From NCBI RefSeq assembly GCF_049472675.1, contig NZ_JAPNXM010000002.1, positions 1-64,000 of the forward strand: 64,000 nucleotides of DNA, read 5' to 3'. This document shows positions 16,995-25,641 of this stretch, piece by piece (the first letter of the stretch is position 1; every line of letters starts with the position of its first letter). Origin of the DNA: Deferribacter thermophilus (lineage in GTDB: Bacteria; Chrysiogenota; Deferribacteres; Deferribacterales; Deferribacteraceae). The translations under genes and the position numbers were made by a program. Below the pieces are notes generated by a model. It worked only from the letters and a program-made list of their open reading frames with translations, was not told where the DNA came from and did not search any database.

Positions 16995-17090
16995 TCAGAA
17001 AGCTATAAGCTTTATACCAACAGCAACTAACAATAAAAGAAAGATCATACCAGCTGCTTTTGATATAATCCTCTCAAGTTTCTGTTTCAT
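16995..17090 (-). CDS. Small single-pass membrane protein, 31 residues
   Basis: A short reading frame begins at ATG 17090 right after an excellent GGAGGTGA ribosome-binding site (5 bases away) and ends with TGA at 16995, just before a terminator. The product has a basic amphipathic N-terminus (MKQKLERIISKAAG) and then one membrane helix (MIFLLLLVAVGIKLIAF). It has no known family that I can recall. The very good ribosome-binding site, matched terminator and clear membrane helix argue that it is real. A role as a regulatory or stabilising subunit of a membrane complex is only a possibility. It is not part of a larger operon, since the next gene upstream is more than 200 bases away. Confidence 0.7.
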   Translation of the reverse strand: MKQKLERIISKAAGMIFLLLLVAVGIKLIAF

Positions 17091-17304
17091 AGGTCACCTC
17101 CAATCAATCTATGGATGTTTACACACCCAAAGTTATTAATAAACCTTAAAAAAAAATATGCAATAACTATTAAAAAAGTAGGAATTTAATAATTATGTTT
17201 TTATTTAAAAATCATTTAAAAATGTAATAATATCAAGATATTGTCTGTAAAATGATGGTTATTTTATACAGAAAAAAGTTAATTAGAATATAAGCAAAAC
17301 AGTG

Positions 17305-17568
17305 TTATTTTTCGGTTTTAGTTATAAAATTAACTTTGTCAGGGTTATCAAATATCTCTTTTAGTTTTTTCATTACAAATTCATAGCTGTTTTCGTCGTG
17401 ATTTTTTGTACAATCTGAGCAATCTTTATAACCGTTTGTAAATTTGTAATCTCCGCCACAGTCAGAGATAAAATAAAGAGGACAAAAACAAAATAAACAA
17501 TTTTGATTTTCCAATTTATGACAGGGATAAAATTCACAAGATTTATTACTATAATGTTTATAGCTCAT
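17305..17568 (-). CDS. Cysteine-rich small zinc-type domain protein
   Basis: The 87-residue protein follows the pattern of the cysteine-rich small domain family (PF04071 type): KSCEFYPCHKLENQNCLFCFCPLYF, then SDCGGDYKF and KDCSDCTKNH. At least nine cysteines and a histidine suggest a metal-binding fold. Function is unknown. The start at ATG 17568 is set by GAGGGGAAAA; the longer frame upstream lies in the kinase gene. It overlaps the end of the hybrid kinase gene by 11 bases, so it is co-translated and may belong to the same response. Confidence 0.82.
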   Translation of the reverse strand: MSYKHYSNKSCEFYPCHKLENQNCLFCFCPLYFISDCGGDYKFTNGYKDCSDCTKNHDENSYEFVMKKLKEIFDNPDKVNFITKTEK

Positions 17569-20296
17569 TTTTCCCCTCGTCAGATAAGTTTTCCAAAATT
17601 GCATAAATATCATCTATATTTATAGGTTTTTTGAGAGCTGCTGCAAAACCATAAATTTGATAATTTGAGAGTAAATCATCATCAGAATAACCACTCATAA
17701 CAACAGTTTTGACATCTATCTTATTTTTGATGAGATATTTTATTAAATCTTTTGCACCCATACCACCTTTAACTGTAACGTCAGCAAATATTATATCAAA
17801 TTTTTCTGTTTGTAGCATTTCGATTGCTTCTTCACCTGTTGCAACCGATTTTACACTACACCCTATTGATTTCATTAGAAGATTCATAGAATCTCTTATA
17901 TAAAAATCGTCATCAACTACTAAAATACGCTTTCTTATCCGTCCTAAATGCATGATATTTTCATTTTGAGCTTTTTCATCTTGCTTTCTTACCAATGGAA
18001 GATAAATAATAAACTCTGTTCCTTCACCTTTTATTGATTTAACACTTATATGGCCATTATGGTTTTTAATGATGTTGTATGTTATGAAAAGGCCTAGTCC
18101 GCTTCCTCTTTCTTTTGTTGAAAAATATGGGTCGAAGATTTTATCTATAATACCTTCTTCAATTCCTGGCCCATTATCTTTTACTCTTATAAGTGCATAG
18201 TCCCCTTTTGTTAATCCCATTAAGTTCTTACTTATATATTTGGTTTCTATAAAAACTGTTATCTTACCTTTATTTTTCATCGCTTCTTTAGCGTTTATGA
18301 AAAGGTTTTGAAATACCTGAAAAATTTGGGTTTCATCCCCTTTGATGTAAACATTATCTAACTGGGAATTCAAATCTAAAGTTATATTACTCCCAGCAAG
18401 TGAAAGTTCTTTTGCTGTATTAATTATCTCTTTTAGATTTATAATATCGTTTTTAACTATGTCGCCAGATGATAAGGTAAAAAGTTTGTTTGAAATATTT
18501 TTCCCCTGATCTACAATTTCGTCAATTTTATATATTACATCGATACTATCTGCACCAGATAGTTTTACCAAAGATATATAATTTTTTATAGATGCTAGTA
18601 TATTGTTAAAGTCGTGAGCAATCCCTCCAGCTAACAATCCGATTGATTCTAATTTGTTTTTTCTTAATTCTTCCATTTCACGATGAACTTCATCAGTTAT
18701 GTTGTAAAGAACAATTAAAAAACCTTCACCTTTTGTATTGAAAAAGAGAGGAGCTTTGAAAATATTTAAAATATAAGTTTGGTTTTTATTGTTAGTAAAG
18801 TAGTATCTGTTTGATGTATCTGGTAAATTTAGTAAATTATATTTTTCACCGTTTGATTCCAGAATTAATTCATTGATTAAATTTGTATTTTTATCAAAAC
18901 ATGTGATATTATAAAATGCTTGATTAGCTATATCTATTGAACCATCAAAGTTTATTAATGCAATCCCTTCTTTTACATGGTTAATGACAGTTTCCAATTT
19001 TTCTTTTTCATATTGTATTTTTTTATTTAATTGCATAGTTATTGTATAATCGTGTATTGCTATTAAGAAATTATCGGAAATTTTATAACTTTTTATAACT
19101 GCATATTTTCTTGGGTCATTATTGTTTCTAAGTTTTGCTATATTGATAAAATCACTTAAAGTAGCTTCTATTTTACTTAAATAGTTACACCCTTCACACG
19201 GGGTGTTTCTGTTTGCAAAGACTTGATAACATTTTTTATTAATTACTTCATTATTGGTATTGATAAAATGTTTTTCTGCTTCATTCATAAATTTTAGATT
19301 GTAATCTTTATCTATAATGTAGATACCCATTTCCAGTGTATTTAAAATCTTTAATAAATTTTGCTCTGATTCCTTGATAGTTGCTAATTTTTCGTAGTAT
19401 TTTTTCAAAAAATCATTAAATTCTATAATTTCTGTATATGTTATCTCTTTTATCCCTTTTCCTTCTTCAATATCTTTTATTGAGTTTGAAAACTTATTGA
19501 GTGGAGCTATTAAATATTTTTTCAGTGTGTTTGTGATAAGAATAATTATAACAACTAAGGCTATAATTATAGCAATAGCAAATTTTAAGTTGTTGTAAAT
19601 ATAAGGTGTGAAATAAGATTTATTTTTCTTTAAAACTATGAATACATTAAAATCAGGTAAGTATTTTGTATAAAAATAAAAGTTTTTATGTGAAACTATT
19701 TTATCAACATTAGATTTATTAAATGGGATTATTTCTGGAGTATAAAATGTTAAAAGTATATTGTTTTTGGAATACAGATGAATATCTGCCTCTATTTCTT
19801 TTTTCAAGTCAAATAATAGTTGATTGATGTTAAATATTGAAATGATCTTTGAATCATCTAATTTTGTCACAAGAATATAGGAAAGAATACCTTTTTCCAA
19901 TGAAATTTCATTTTTATTAAATTTTAAAATTTCTTCTGGGCTTAATATCCTTACTTTACCAAAATTAAAGATTACTTCGTCTTTTTTTATTATAAAGAAA
20001 TGTTTGAGATTCTTTAGTTTGTAAAGTTGATATTTAAAAAGATTTATATCTAAACTGTTTGGTTCTTTTAAGTAAATTTCTACAATGTTTTTTAGGTTTT
20101 TATGTTCACTTACAAATTTTGTTTTTGTTATTGTTTCTATTTTACTAATACTGTCTGCGAAATAATTTTTGATGAACTTATTGTAGTCAGTTTTTAGTAT
20201 GAAAAGTAAATAAGTTATAAAAAATATTATAAAAATTAAAGCTATTAGTAAAAATCTTTTAAAAAGAAATGTTGAAAAGTGCTCACTTCTCTTCAT
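17558..20296 (-). CDS. Hybrid sensor histidine kinase with two PAS domains and a C-terminal receiver
   Basis: This 912-residue membrane kinase has helices at about 12-35 and 235-256 with a periplasmic region between them. Cytoplasmic PAS domains follow at about 315-430 and 440-550. The first PAS has a Cys motif (CYQVFANRNTPCEGC), seen in some redox or metal-binding PAS proteins. The HisKA motif is GLLAGGIAHDFNNILASIKN and the ATPase has NLFINAKEAMKN, DNGPGIEEG and GSGLGL. The receiver at about 790-905 has DDD and an Asp in FADVTVKGG. It is downstream of, and overlaps by 14 bases, the second half of a substrate-binding-protein gene, which may be its ligand-sensing partner. Confidence 0.93.
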   Translation of the reverse strand: MKRSEHFSTFLFKRFLLIALIFIIFFITYLLFILKTDYNKFIKNYFADSISKIETITKTKFVSEHKNLKNIVEIYLKEPNSLDINLFKYQLYKLKNLKHFFIIKKDEVIFNFGKVRILSPEEILKFNKNEISLEKGILSYILVTKLDDSKIISIFNINQLLFDLKKEIEADIHLYSKNNILLTFYTPEIIPFNKSNVDKIVSHKNFYFYTKYLPDFNVFIVLKKNKSYFTPYIYNNLKFAIAIIIALVVIIILITNTLKKYLIAPLNKFSNSIKDIEEGKGIKEITYTEIIEFNDFLKKYYEKLATIKESEQNLLKILNTLEMGIYIIDKDYNLKFMNEAEKHFINTNNEVINKKCYQVFANRNTPCEGCNYLSKIEATLSDFINIAKLRNNNDPRKYAVIKSYKISDNFLIAIHDYTITMQLNKKIQYEKEKLETVINHVKEGIALINFDGSIDIANQAFYNITCFDKNTNLINELILESNGEKYNLLNLPDTSNRYYFTNNKNQTYILNIFKAPLFFNTKGEGFLIVLYNITDEVHREMEELRKNKLESIGLLAGGIAHDFNNILASIKNYISLVKLSGADSIDVIYKIDEIVDQGKNISNKLFTLSSGDIVKNDIINLKEIINTAKELSLAGSNITLDLNSQLDNVYIKGDETQIFQVFQNLFINAKEAMKNKGKITVFIETKYISKNLMGLTKGDYALIRVKDNGPGIEEGIIDKIFDPYFSTKERGSGLGLFITYNIIKNHNGHISVKSIKGEGTEFIIYLPLVRKQDEKAQNENIMHLGRIRKRILVVDDDFYIRDSMNLLMKSIGCSVKSVATGEEAIEMLQTEKFDIIFADVTVKGGMGAKDLIKYLIKNKIDVKTVVMSGYSDDDLLSNYQIYGFAAALKKPINIDDIYAILENLSDEGKNEL

Positions 20297-20660
20297 TTAC
20301 AACCTTTTCTGATAGTAAATTACAAAGTGGATTTATCTGCAAATTATATTTTTTAATTCTGTAATTGTTTATGTAAAGTGATATTTCTTGGGGTTGTTGA
20401 TAGGGGATAAGATTTATATCGACTCCATTTAAAATTGCACTTATAATTAATGCAGTTTGTTTACCTATGTTGTAAAAATCAGGTGAATAGCTAAGTGTGG
20501 CACCTTTGTATATAAAAGAATTGTCCATTGGGATAACAGGTATGTTATATTTATCTGCTATAACTAAAATATTTTTGAAATTTTTCGCTAATTCTGGTAT
20601 AGGTGCTATAATTATTATTGATTTATTTTTAAAGTCATTTTTTTTTGAGTAACTCATCAT
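20283..20660 (-). CDS. ABC-type substrate-binding protein, C-terminal half (out of frame with the N-terminal half)
   Basis: This frame encodes the second lobe of a periplasmic binding protein of the ABC_sub_bind type (TrpX-like): SIIIIAPIPELAKNF, YNIPVIPMDNSFIYKGATLSYSPDFYNIGKQTA and the end ILNGVDINLIPYQQPQE. It lies one base out of register with the N-terminal half. The junction is a run of nine A residues at 20638-20646 (plus-strand T). With eight A the two would read as one protein of about 310 residues. It overlaps the kinase gene start by 14 bases. The nominal start codon MMSYSKK is inside the N-terminal gene and is not credible as a natural start. Confidence 0.7.
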   Translation of the reverse strand: MMSYSKKNDFKNKSIIIIAPIPELAKNFKNILVIADKYNIPVIPMDNSFIYKGATLSYSPDFYNIGKQTALIISAILNGVDINLIPYQQPQEISLYINNYRIKKYNLQINPLCNLLSEKVVNEEK

Positions 20661-21210
20661 AACTTAGAATAGTTGAGGGAGTTTTTATATTTAAGTAATT
20701 CACTTTATTGAAATATTTAATATGTGATTTAAAAATAGGGTTATCGTGAGTTATGTAATAGATATGTTTGATTTTTGGAAAGCAGTATAAAGCCATTTCA
20801 ACCCTTTTTGGAGTCAATTCAAATGCTTCGTGGGAAACTCCTGTGATATTTCTTCCTAAAACATCTAATTCTTTCGGGTCTGCAACTTCATTGAAAACTA
20901 TTTTGAAATTGTAATTGTTATTATATTTTTTTACTTCTTTAAGAACAGGTGTAGTTGTTGTAAAAACAATATCAACATTATTTTTTTTGAACGATTCTAA
21001 TATACCTTTTATCAATGACAAGTTACCGTTTATATTTTCTATAAGAAATTTTGGGTTGTAACCCAATTCAGTCAATCCATCTTTTAATCCTAAATAGGCA
21101 GTTTCAAATTGCTTTGAAAAAAGGATGACGCCTATACGGGTATAGTTATCTTTGGCTAATGTAGATGAGCATACTATAAAAAGAATAATTATAATTTTTA
21201 TAAATTGCAT
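20635..21210 (-). CDS. ABC-type substrate-binding protein, N-terminal half with signal peptide
   Basis: The start at ATG 21210 gives a signal peptide (FIKIIIILFIVCSSTLA) for export to the periplasm, followed by the first lobe of an ABC_sub_bind protein: RIGVILFSKQFETAYLGLKDGL, DIVFTTTTPVLKE and NITGVSHEAFE. Translation ends at TGA right after the A9 run, in LLKKK, 191 residues in. The remaining lobe is in the +1 frame. Possibilities are a sequencing or assembly slip, a recent mutation or slippage on the A-run. In the same operon a membrane kinase follows, so the protein may act as a ligand-presenting sensor and not as part of a transporter. No permease or ATPase gene is nearby. Confidence 0.7.
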   Translation of the reverse strand: MQFIKIIIILFIVCSSTLAKDNYTRIGVILFSKQFETAYLGLKDGLTELGYNPKFLIENINGNLSLIKGILESFKKNNVDIVFTTTTPVLKEVKKYNNNYNFKIVFNEVADPKELDVLGRNITGVSHEAFELTPKRVEMALYCFPKIKHIYYITHDNPIFKSHIKYFNKVNYLNIKTPSTILSYDELLKKK

Positions 21211-21319
21211 AATGTTTTTTATATTAACAGTGTAAAATTTGCAATAATAAAATAAAAGATATTGCATAAGAAATATTTTGATAAAATATCAAATCATTAG
21301 ATTAGTTCAGCGACTTGAC

Positions 21320-21374
21320 CTCAAAATGCTTTCATTGCGAGCGTCAGCAACTCAATCAGTGAACTTGAGCATTT
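21320..21374. repeat. Imperfect intergenic inverted repeat
   Basis: AAATGCT (21324-21330) and AGCATTT (21368-21374) face each other around 37 bases that include ATTGCGAGCG and GCAACTCAATC. This resembles the widely seen dispersed palindrome type ATTGCGAGC...GAAGCAATCTC. A short frame that crosses it (21278-21481) is not credible as a gene. The stretch from 21211 to 21517 holds this repeat and the divergent promoters, and nothing else that I can see. Confidence 0.35.
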
Positions 21375-21482
21375 ATTACAGTGCAATACCTAGCTTTATA
21401 TTAGATTATTTCATCGATTGCATGTCTTGCAGGGGTTATTTTTGTTATTTTATTAGTTCATTATTAAATTTTATTCTTTAAG

Positions 21483-21511
21483 TTGATTTAAAAATCATTT
21501 ATTGTTATACA
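21483..21511 (+). promoter_or_regulatory. Promoter of the sirtuin operon, leaderless arrangement
   Basis: TTGATT (21483-21488), a 17-base spacer, TATACA (21506-21511), then six bases to the ATG at 21518. No ribosome-binding site precedes the start. Confidence 0.5.
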
Positions 21512-21517
21512 ACTGTT

Positions 21518-22276
21518 ATGAATACTGATAAAATTAATGAACTAAAAAATTTGATAAATTTATCTAACAATATAGTGTTTTTTACTGGAGCTGGGATTAG
21601 TACTGAGAGCGGTATCCCAGATTTTAGGTCTCCGGAATCTGGGTTATGGAACAAATACTCAGATTTGGATTTTATTTCGATTGATGGTTTCAAGAGAAAT
21701 CCTGATAAGTTTTATAATTTTGCTATAAATACCTTTGATATTATATTTAAAGCTGAGCCTAATATCGCTCACTATTATATTGCAGAACTTGAAAAAGAAG
21801 GGAAAGTGTCAGCAGTTATTACTCAAAATATTGACGGTTTACATCAGAAAGCAGGCTCTCAGAATGTGTTGCAATTGCATGGTGATTTGACTCATTCTAT
21901 ATGTTTAAAATGCAATGAAAAGTTTTCGACAAGAAGGATGTTTAAGATTGCAAAGGATACTGGCAAAGCTCCAGTTTGCCCTCAATGTGGTGGTATAATA
22001 AAACCTGATGTGGTATTCTTTGGAGAATCATTACCTGCCGATACATTGGAAAAATCTGTGGAATATTCAAAAAATTGTGATTTGTTTATAGTAATGGGTT
22101 CTTCTCTTGTTGTTATGCCTGCTGCTTTATTGCCAGGATATGCAAAAGAGGCTGGTGCAAAGGTTGTAATTTTAAATAAAACTCCTACACCTTATGATTC
22201 TTTAGCCGATATAGTTATTCACGACAAATTGAGTAATGTGGTCAATAAGTTAAAAGATGGGGTGTTAGATGGATAG
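21518..22276 (+). CDS. cobB: NAD-dependent protein deacylase (Sir2/CobB family)
   Basis: Sirtuins remove acyl groups from lysines with NAD. The NAD-binding GAGISTESGIPDFRSPESGLW (near residues 22-45) and QNIDGLHQKAGS are intact. The catalytic His sits in LQLHGD, and the zinc ligands are two pairs, CLKC and CPQC. The later IVMGSSLVVMPA and ILNKTPTP match the Rossmann part. Length is 252 residues. It is first in a set with the HIT, lapA and lapB-like genes and overlaps the HIT gene by 8 bases. Confidence 0.94.
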   Translation: MNTDKINELKNLINLSNNIVFFTGAGISTESGIPDFRSPESGLWNKYSDLDFISIDGFKRNPDKFYNFAINTFDIIFKAEPNIAHYYIAELEKEGKVSAVITQNIDGLHQKAGSQNVLQLHGDLTHSICLKCNEKFSTRRMFKIAKDTGKAPVCPQCGGIIKPDVVFFGESLPADTLEKSVEYSKNCDLFIVMGSSLVVMPAALLPGYAKEAGAKVVILNKTPTPYDSLADIVIHDKLSNVVNKLKDGVLDG

Positions 22277-22760
22277 ATTATGGGCTCCTTGGAGAATGAC
22301 TTATATTTCTGGAGAGCATAAAGATGAAGGGTGTATTTTTTGTAATAAACCTAAAGAGGATAGGGATAGGGAAAATCTAATATTATATAGAGGAAATTAT
22401 AACTTTATAATAATGAATTTATTCCCTTATAACAACGGGCACTTAATGATAGCACCTTATAGGCATATAGGGGATTTAGAAGATTTAAACGAAGATGAGA
22501 TGTTGGAGATGATGAAGTTAATACAAAAAAGTATAAGGGCTTTTAAAAAATGTATGAGACCAGATGGTTTTAACGCAGGTTTTAATATTGGTAGAGCTGC
22601 TGGAGCTGGTATTGTGGATCATGTACATTTTCATGTGGTGCCTCGATGGGTTGGGGATACAAATTTTATGCCCACTTTAACAGGGACTAAAGTTATTTCT
22701 GAGCATATTTTAAATACCTATGATAAATTATATAAAGAATTACATTCGGAGGAATTATGA
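22269..22760 (+). CDS. HIT family nucleotide hydrolase/phosphorylase
   Basis: The histidine-triad motif is HVHFHVVPRW (about residues 117-126), the catalytic site for hydrolysis of dinucleoside polyphosphates or AMP adducts. A zinc site is suggested by CIFC near residue 18 together with histidine in the PYRHIGDLEDL segment. The opening MDRLWAPWRMTYI is typical of the bacterial Ap4A phosphorylase-like branch. It is 163 residues long, overlaps the sirtuin gene by 8 bases and the next gene by 4 bases, and so is translationally coupled to both. Confidence 0.92.
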   Translation: MDRLWAPWRMTYISGEHKDEGCIFCNKPKEDRDRENLILYRGNYNFIIMNLFPYNNGHLMIAPYRHIGDLEDLNEDEMLEMMKLIQKSIRAFKKCMRPDGFNAGFNIGRAAGAGIVDHVHFHVVPRWVGDTNFMPTLTGTKVISEHILNTYDKLYKELHSEEL

Positions 22761-23065
22761 AAATAATTGGTACTTTAATCAAAACTTTAATTATTGCAAT
22801 TATAGTATTGTTTGCAGCATTTAATATGCAACCAGTTGATATAAAATATTTTTTTAACAAACCACCTATTCAAGTGCCACTCTTTGTTGTTATTTTGGCA
22901 TCATTTATATTGGGGATATTAATTACAGCTTTTATAGCTTTCGTTGAAAAGCTTAAAACTAATAGAGAGATTAGTAAATTAAGAAAAGAGAAGAAAGAGT
23001 TGGAAAGTGAAATTGTTAGACTTAAAAATCTTCCATTGACAAAAGAGTTGGATAAAAAGGGTTAA
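22757..23065 (+). CDS. lapA: LapA-domain inner membrane protein
   Basis: The 102-residue protein has two membrane helices (about 5-25 and 38-60) and a C-terminal coiled-coil with alternating Lys and Glu, the layout of LapA (DUF1049). In E. coli LapA works with LapB to set lipopolysaccharide level through FtsH control of LpxC. Adjacent to a TPR/rubredoxin gene (LapB-like), the pair is conserved. It overlaps the HIT gene by 4 bases and ends on the first base of the next start. Confidence 0.85.
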   Translation: MKIIGTLIKTLIIAIIVLFAAFNMQPVDIKYFFNKPPIQVPLFVVILASFILGILITAFIAFVEKLKTNREISKLRKEKKELESEIVRLKNLPLTKELDKKG

Positions 23066-24111
23066 TGTTTTTCTTGAGAAAATTATTGGATAAATTGAGG
23101 AACAAGGTGGACGATAAAAGTAAAAAATATTTTTTAAAAGGTTTTGGTTACTTAATTAATCAGGATTATGACAGGGCTCTCGATGAGCTAAAAGAAGTTG
23201 TTATGCAAAATACGCATATTATAGAGATGTATATTGCCTTGGGGACTTTATACCGTAAAAAAGGTGAATATCTCAAGGCGATACATATCCATGAAAGTGC
23301 TGTTGGTGAAAAAAATATTAGAGATGATTTGAAAAAGCAGGTTTTGCATGAACTTGTATTAGATTATAAATTATCTGGGCAGTATGATAAAGCTCTGTAT
23401 AATTTGAACAATCTTTTAAAAATGGATAAATCCCCCGTACTTTATAAGTTACTTGCCACTTTATATTTTGATAAAGGGGAGTATGAATCTGCAATAAAGA
23501 ATTTTACAAGATATTCTAAGATGAGTAAAAGGGATGTTACAAAAGAAATTGCTTTATGCTATTACAATTTAGCTGGTAAGAGTGAAGATTACAAAAAAAA
23601 GATAAAGCTTTTGAAGAAAAGCATTGAATATTTTAAAACATTTAGATTGGCAAATTATAGACTTCTTGATGAATATGTTAATAAGAATGAGAGAAAGTTA
23701 GTATTTAATCAATTAATTAGTATTATTGAAAATGATATTTTTTATACTGTTGATGATGTGAATATAGTTTCTAATATATTTTTTGATGATGGCAAATTAG
23801 AAGATTTTGTAAAAAAGTGTATAGAGAAAGTCTCTAAAAAGAATAAGAATCCTCTTTATCACATATATTTATCTGGATATTATCAGAAAAAAGGGGATTT
23901 GGAAAAGGCTAAGAAAATACTTGGTGAATATCTGATAGAGAATAAAAAAGTGGTTGTTGTTAATAAATATTTAGAGTTGACAAATGATCCTATCATTGTT
24001 CATTTAAAAGATGAATTGATATATAAGTGTGATAGCTGTGGTGAAAAGTTTTCGTTTTATTTTGATATTTGTCCGAAATGCAATGGAATTCAAACTTTGG
24101 CTTTTAATTGA
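23065..24111 (+). CDS. LapB/YciM-like TPR protein with C-terminal rubredoxin-type zinc site
   Basis: The protein (348 residues) consists mainly of tetratricopeptide repeats from about 25 to 310 (for example the IALGTLYRKKGEYLKAIHIH segment) and ends in a zinc knuckle, CDSCG...CPKCN, the rubredoxin-like domain of LapB. LapB links lipopolysaccharide assembly to FtsH. The N-terminal membrane anchor usual in E. coli LapB is weak or missing here (FFLRKLLDKLRNKV), so partner LapA may tether it. Start and stop codons overlap by one base with lapA (TAATG). Confidence 0.84.
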   Translation: MFFLRKLLDKLRNKVDDKSKKYFLKGFGYLINQDYDRALDELKEVVMQNTHIIEMYIALGTLYRKKGEYLKAIHIHESAVGEKNIRDDLKKQVLHELVLDYKLSGQYDKALYNLNNLLKMDKSPVLYKLLATLYFDKGEYESAIKNFTRYSKMSKRDVTKEIALCYYNLAGKSEDYKKKIKLLKKSIEYFKTFRLANYRLLDEYVNKNERKLVFNQLISIIENDIFYTVDDVNIVSNIFFDDGKLEDFVKKCIEKVSKKNKNPLYHIYLSGYYQKKGDLEKAKKILGEYLIENKKVVVVNKYLELTNDPIIVHLKDELIYKCDSCGEKFSFYFDICPKCNGIQTLAFN

Positions 24112-24119
24112 AAAAACAC

Positions 24120-24148
24120 TTGATTTTACTGTTTTTTAAAACTATAGA
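24120..24148 (+). promoter_or_regulatory. Probable promoter of tig-clpP
   Basis: TTGATT (24120-24125) and TATAGA (24143-24148) are 17 bases apart. This gives a leader of about 60 bases before tig, which carries its own Shine-Dalgarno GGGGAG. A second weaker pair lies just downstream (TACAAT near 24169). Confidence 0.4.
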
Positions 24149-24212
24149 TACAGTTTACTGTAAAATGGTACAATTTCCGTACCTAAAAATCCTATAAAGA
24201 AAAGGGGAGAGT

Positions 24213-25637
24213 ATGAAAGTAGAAGTAAAAAATGCTGAAAAATCACAAAAAGAACTTTCAATTGAAATACCAGTGGAAAAATATAATGCTGCCTTTGAGG
24301 AGGAATATAAAAAAATTGCTCCAACTGTTAACATACCTGGCTTTAGAAAGGGGAAAGCTCCAAGAAGTATTGTATTAAAGCAGTTTAAACATAGAATAAG
24401 TGTAAATGCTTTAGAAAAAGTTATTAATGAATCAATTATTCAGGCACTAACAGAGAACAATATAAATCCACTTAGTTCACCAAATGTTAAGGATGTTAAC
24501 TTTGAAGAGGGTGAGCCAATTACTTTTAAAGTGTATGTGGATGTTTTCCCAGAATATGATGTGGAAAAAATAGATGGTTTTGAATTTGTTAAAGAGATTG
24601 ATGAAGTTACTGATGAAGATGTAGAGCAAGTTTTGGAAAAATTGAAGTTACAAAATATATCTTATGAGCCAAAAGAGGATGCCACCGTAGAAAATGGGGA
24701 TATGGTTGTGATCGATTTTGAAGGTTTTGTTGATGGAGAACCTTTTGAAGGTGGCAGTGCTAAAGATTATTCTTTTGTGGTAGGCTCAAACACACTTTTG
24801 AAAGATTTTGAAAACGGGCTTTTGGGACACAAAAGTGGTGAAGAGTTTGAAATAGAAGTTAAATTTCCTGATGATTATTATGAAAAAAATTTGGCTGGTA
24901 AAACTGCTACATTCAAAATTAATCTAAAAGAGGTTAAGAAAAGAGTGGAGCCTGAATTAGATGATGATTTTGCAAAAGATGTTGATGAGGAGTGTGAAAC
25001 ATTAGAAGATCTCAAAAACAAGATTAGAAAAGAATTAGAAGAAGAGGTTCAGCAGATAGCGAAAGAAAATTTGTATGAGCAGATAATTGAAAAGTTATTA
25101 GAAGTAAATAAATTTGATGTGCCAGATACTTTAGTTAGAGAACAGGCTGAAAGATTAGCAACACAAACTATGCAGCAGTATCAATATATGTATGGAGTAA
25201 ATGCTGAGCAGCTCGGTTTTGATAAAGAAAAACTTGTAGAACATTATTGGAATTTGGCTGAAAAGCAGGTTAAAAGTGGTCTAATATTAAACAAAATTGC
25301 AGAAAAAGAGAATATAGATGTTACTCAGGAGGAGCTGGATAAGAAAATAGAGGAATTAGCAAATAAATTGAAAAAGAATGTTGATGAATACAAAAAGGAG
25401 CTTGAAGCTTATGGTGGTATAAATAATATTAAAAATAACCTGTTAACAGATAAGATATTTGATTTTATCATTAGTAAGAATAAGCTTGAAGAAAAAATAG
25501 TAACAAAAGAGGAAAGAGCTAAAAGGAAAAAAGAAGAAGAGGAAAAAGCTAAAAAGGCTGCAGAAAAAACGATGAAGTCTATGGAAGCACAAGAAGAAGA
25601 AAAACAAGATAAAAATAAAGAAGCAGATGGAGAGTAA
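24213..25637 (+). CDS. tig: Trigger factor, ribosome-bound chaperone and prolyl isomerase
   Basis: The ribosome-docking signature GFRKGKAPRSIV is near residue 45, the FKBP-type isomerase domain at about 150-235 (GDMVVIDFEGFVDGEPFEGG), and the chaperone arms follow to about 430. The protein has 474 residues because of a Lys/Glu-rich tail of about 45 residues, longer than most family members. RBS AAGGGGAGAG precedes ATG. It heads tig-clpP-clpX-lon, with clpP starting four bases after its stop. The grouping of nascent-chain chaperone and ATP-dependent proteases is classical. Confidence 0.96.
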   Translation: MKVEVKNAEKSQKELSIEIPVEKYNAAFEEEYKKIAPTVNIPGFRKGKAPRSIVLKQFKHRISVNALEKVINESIIQALTENNINPLSSPNVKDVNFEEGEPITFKVYVDVFPEYDVEKIDGFEFVKEIDEVTDEDVEQVLEKLKLQNISYEPKEDATVENGDMVVIDFEGFVDGEPFEGGSAKDYSFVVGSNTLLKDFENGLLGHKSGEEFEIEVKFPDDYYEKNLAGKTATFKINLKEVKKRVEPELDDDFAKDVDEECETLEDLKNKIRKELEEEVQQIAKENLYEQIIEKLLEVNKFDVPDTLVREQAERLATQTMQQYQYMYGVNAEQLGFDKEKLVEHYWNLAEKQVKSGLILNKIAEKENIDVTQEELDKKIEELANKLKKNVDEYKKELEAYGGINNIKNNLLTDKIFDFIISKNKLEEKIVTKEERAKRKKEEEEKAKKAAEKTMKSMEAQEEEKQDKNKEADGE

Positions 25638-25641
25638 TAAT

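Noticed and set aside
21278..21481. A 67-codon plus-strand frame
   Set aside because: No ribosome-binding site, composition unlike the neighbours, and it crosses the imperfect inverted repeat. A non-coding gap is more likely.
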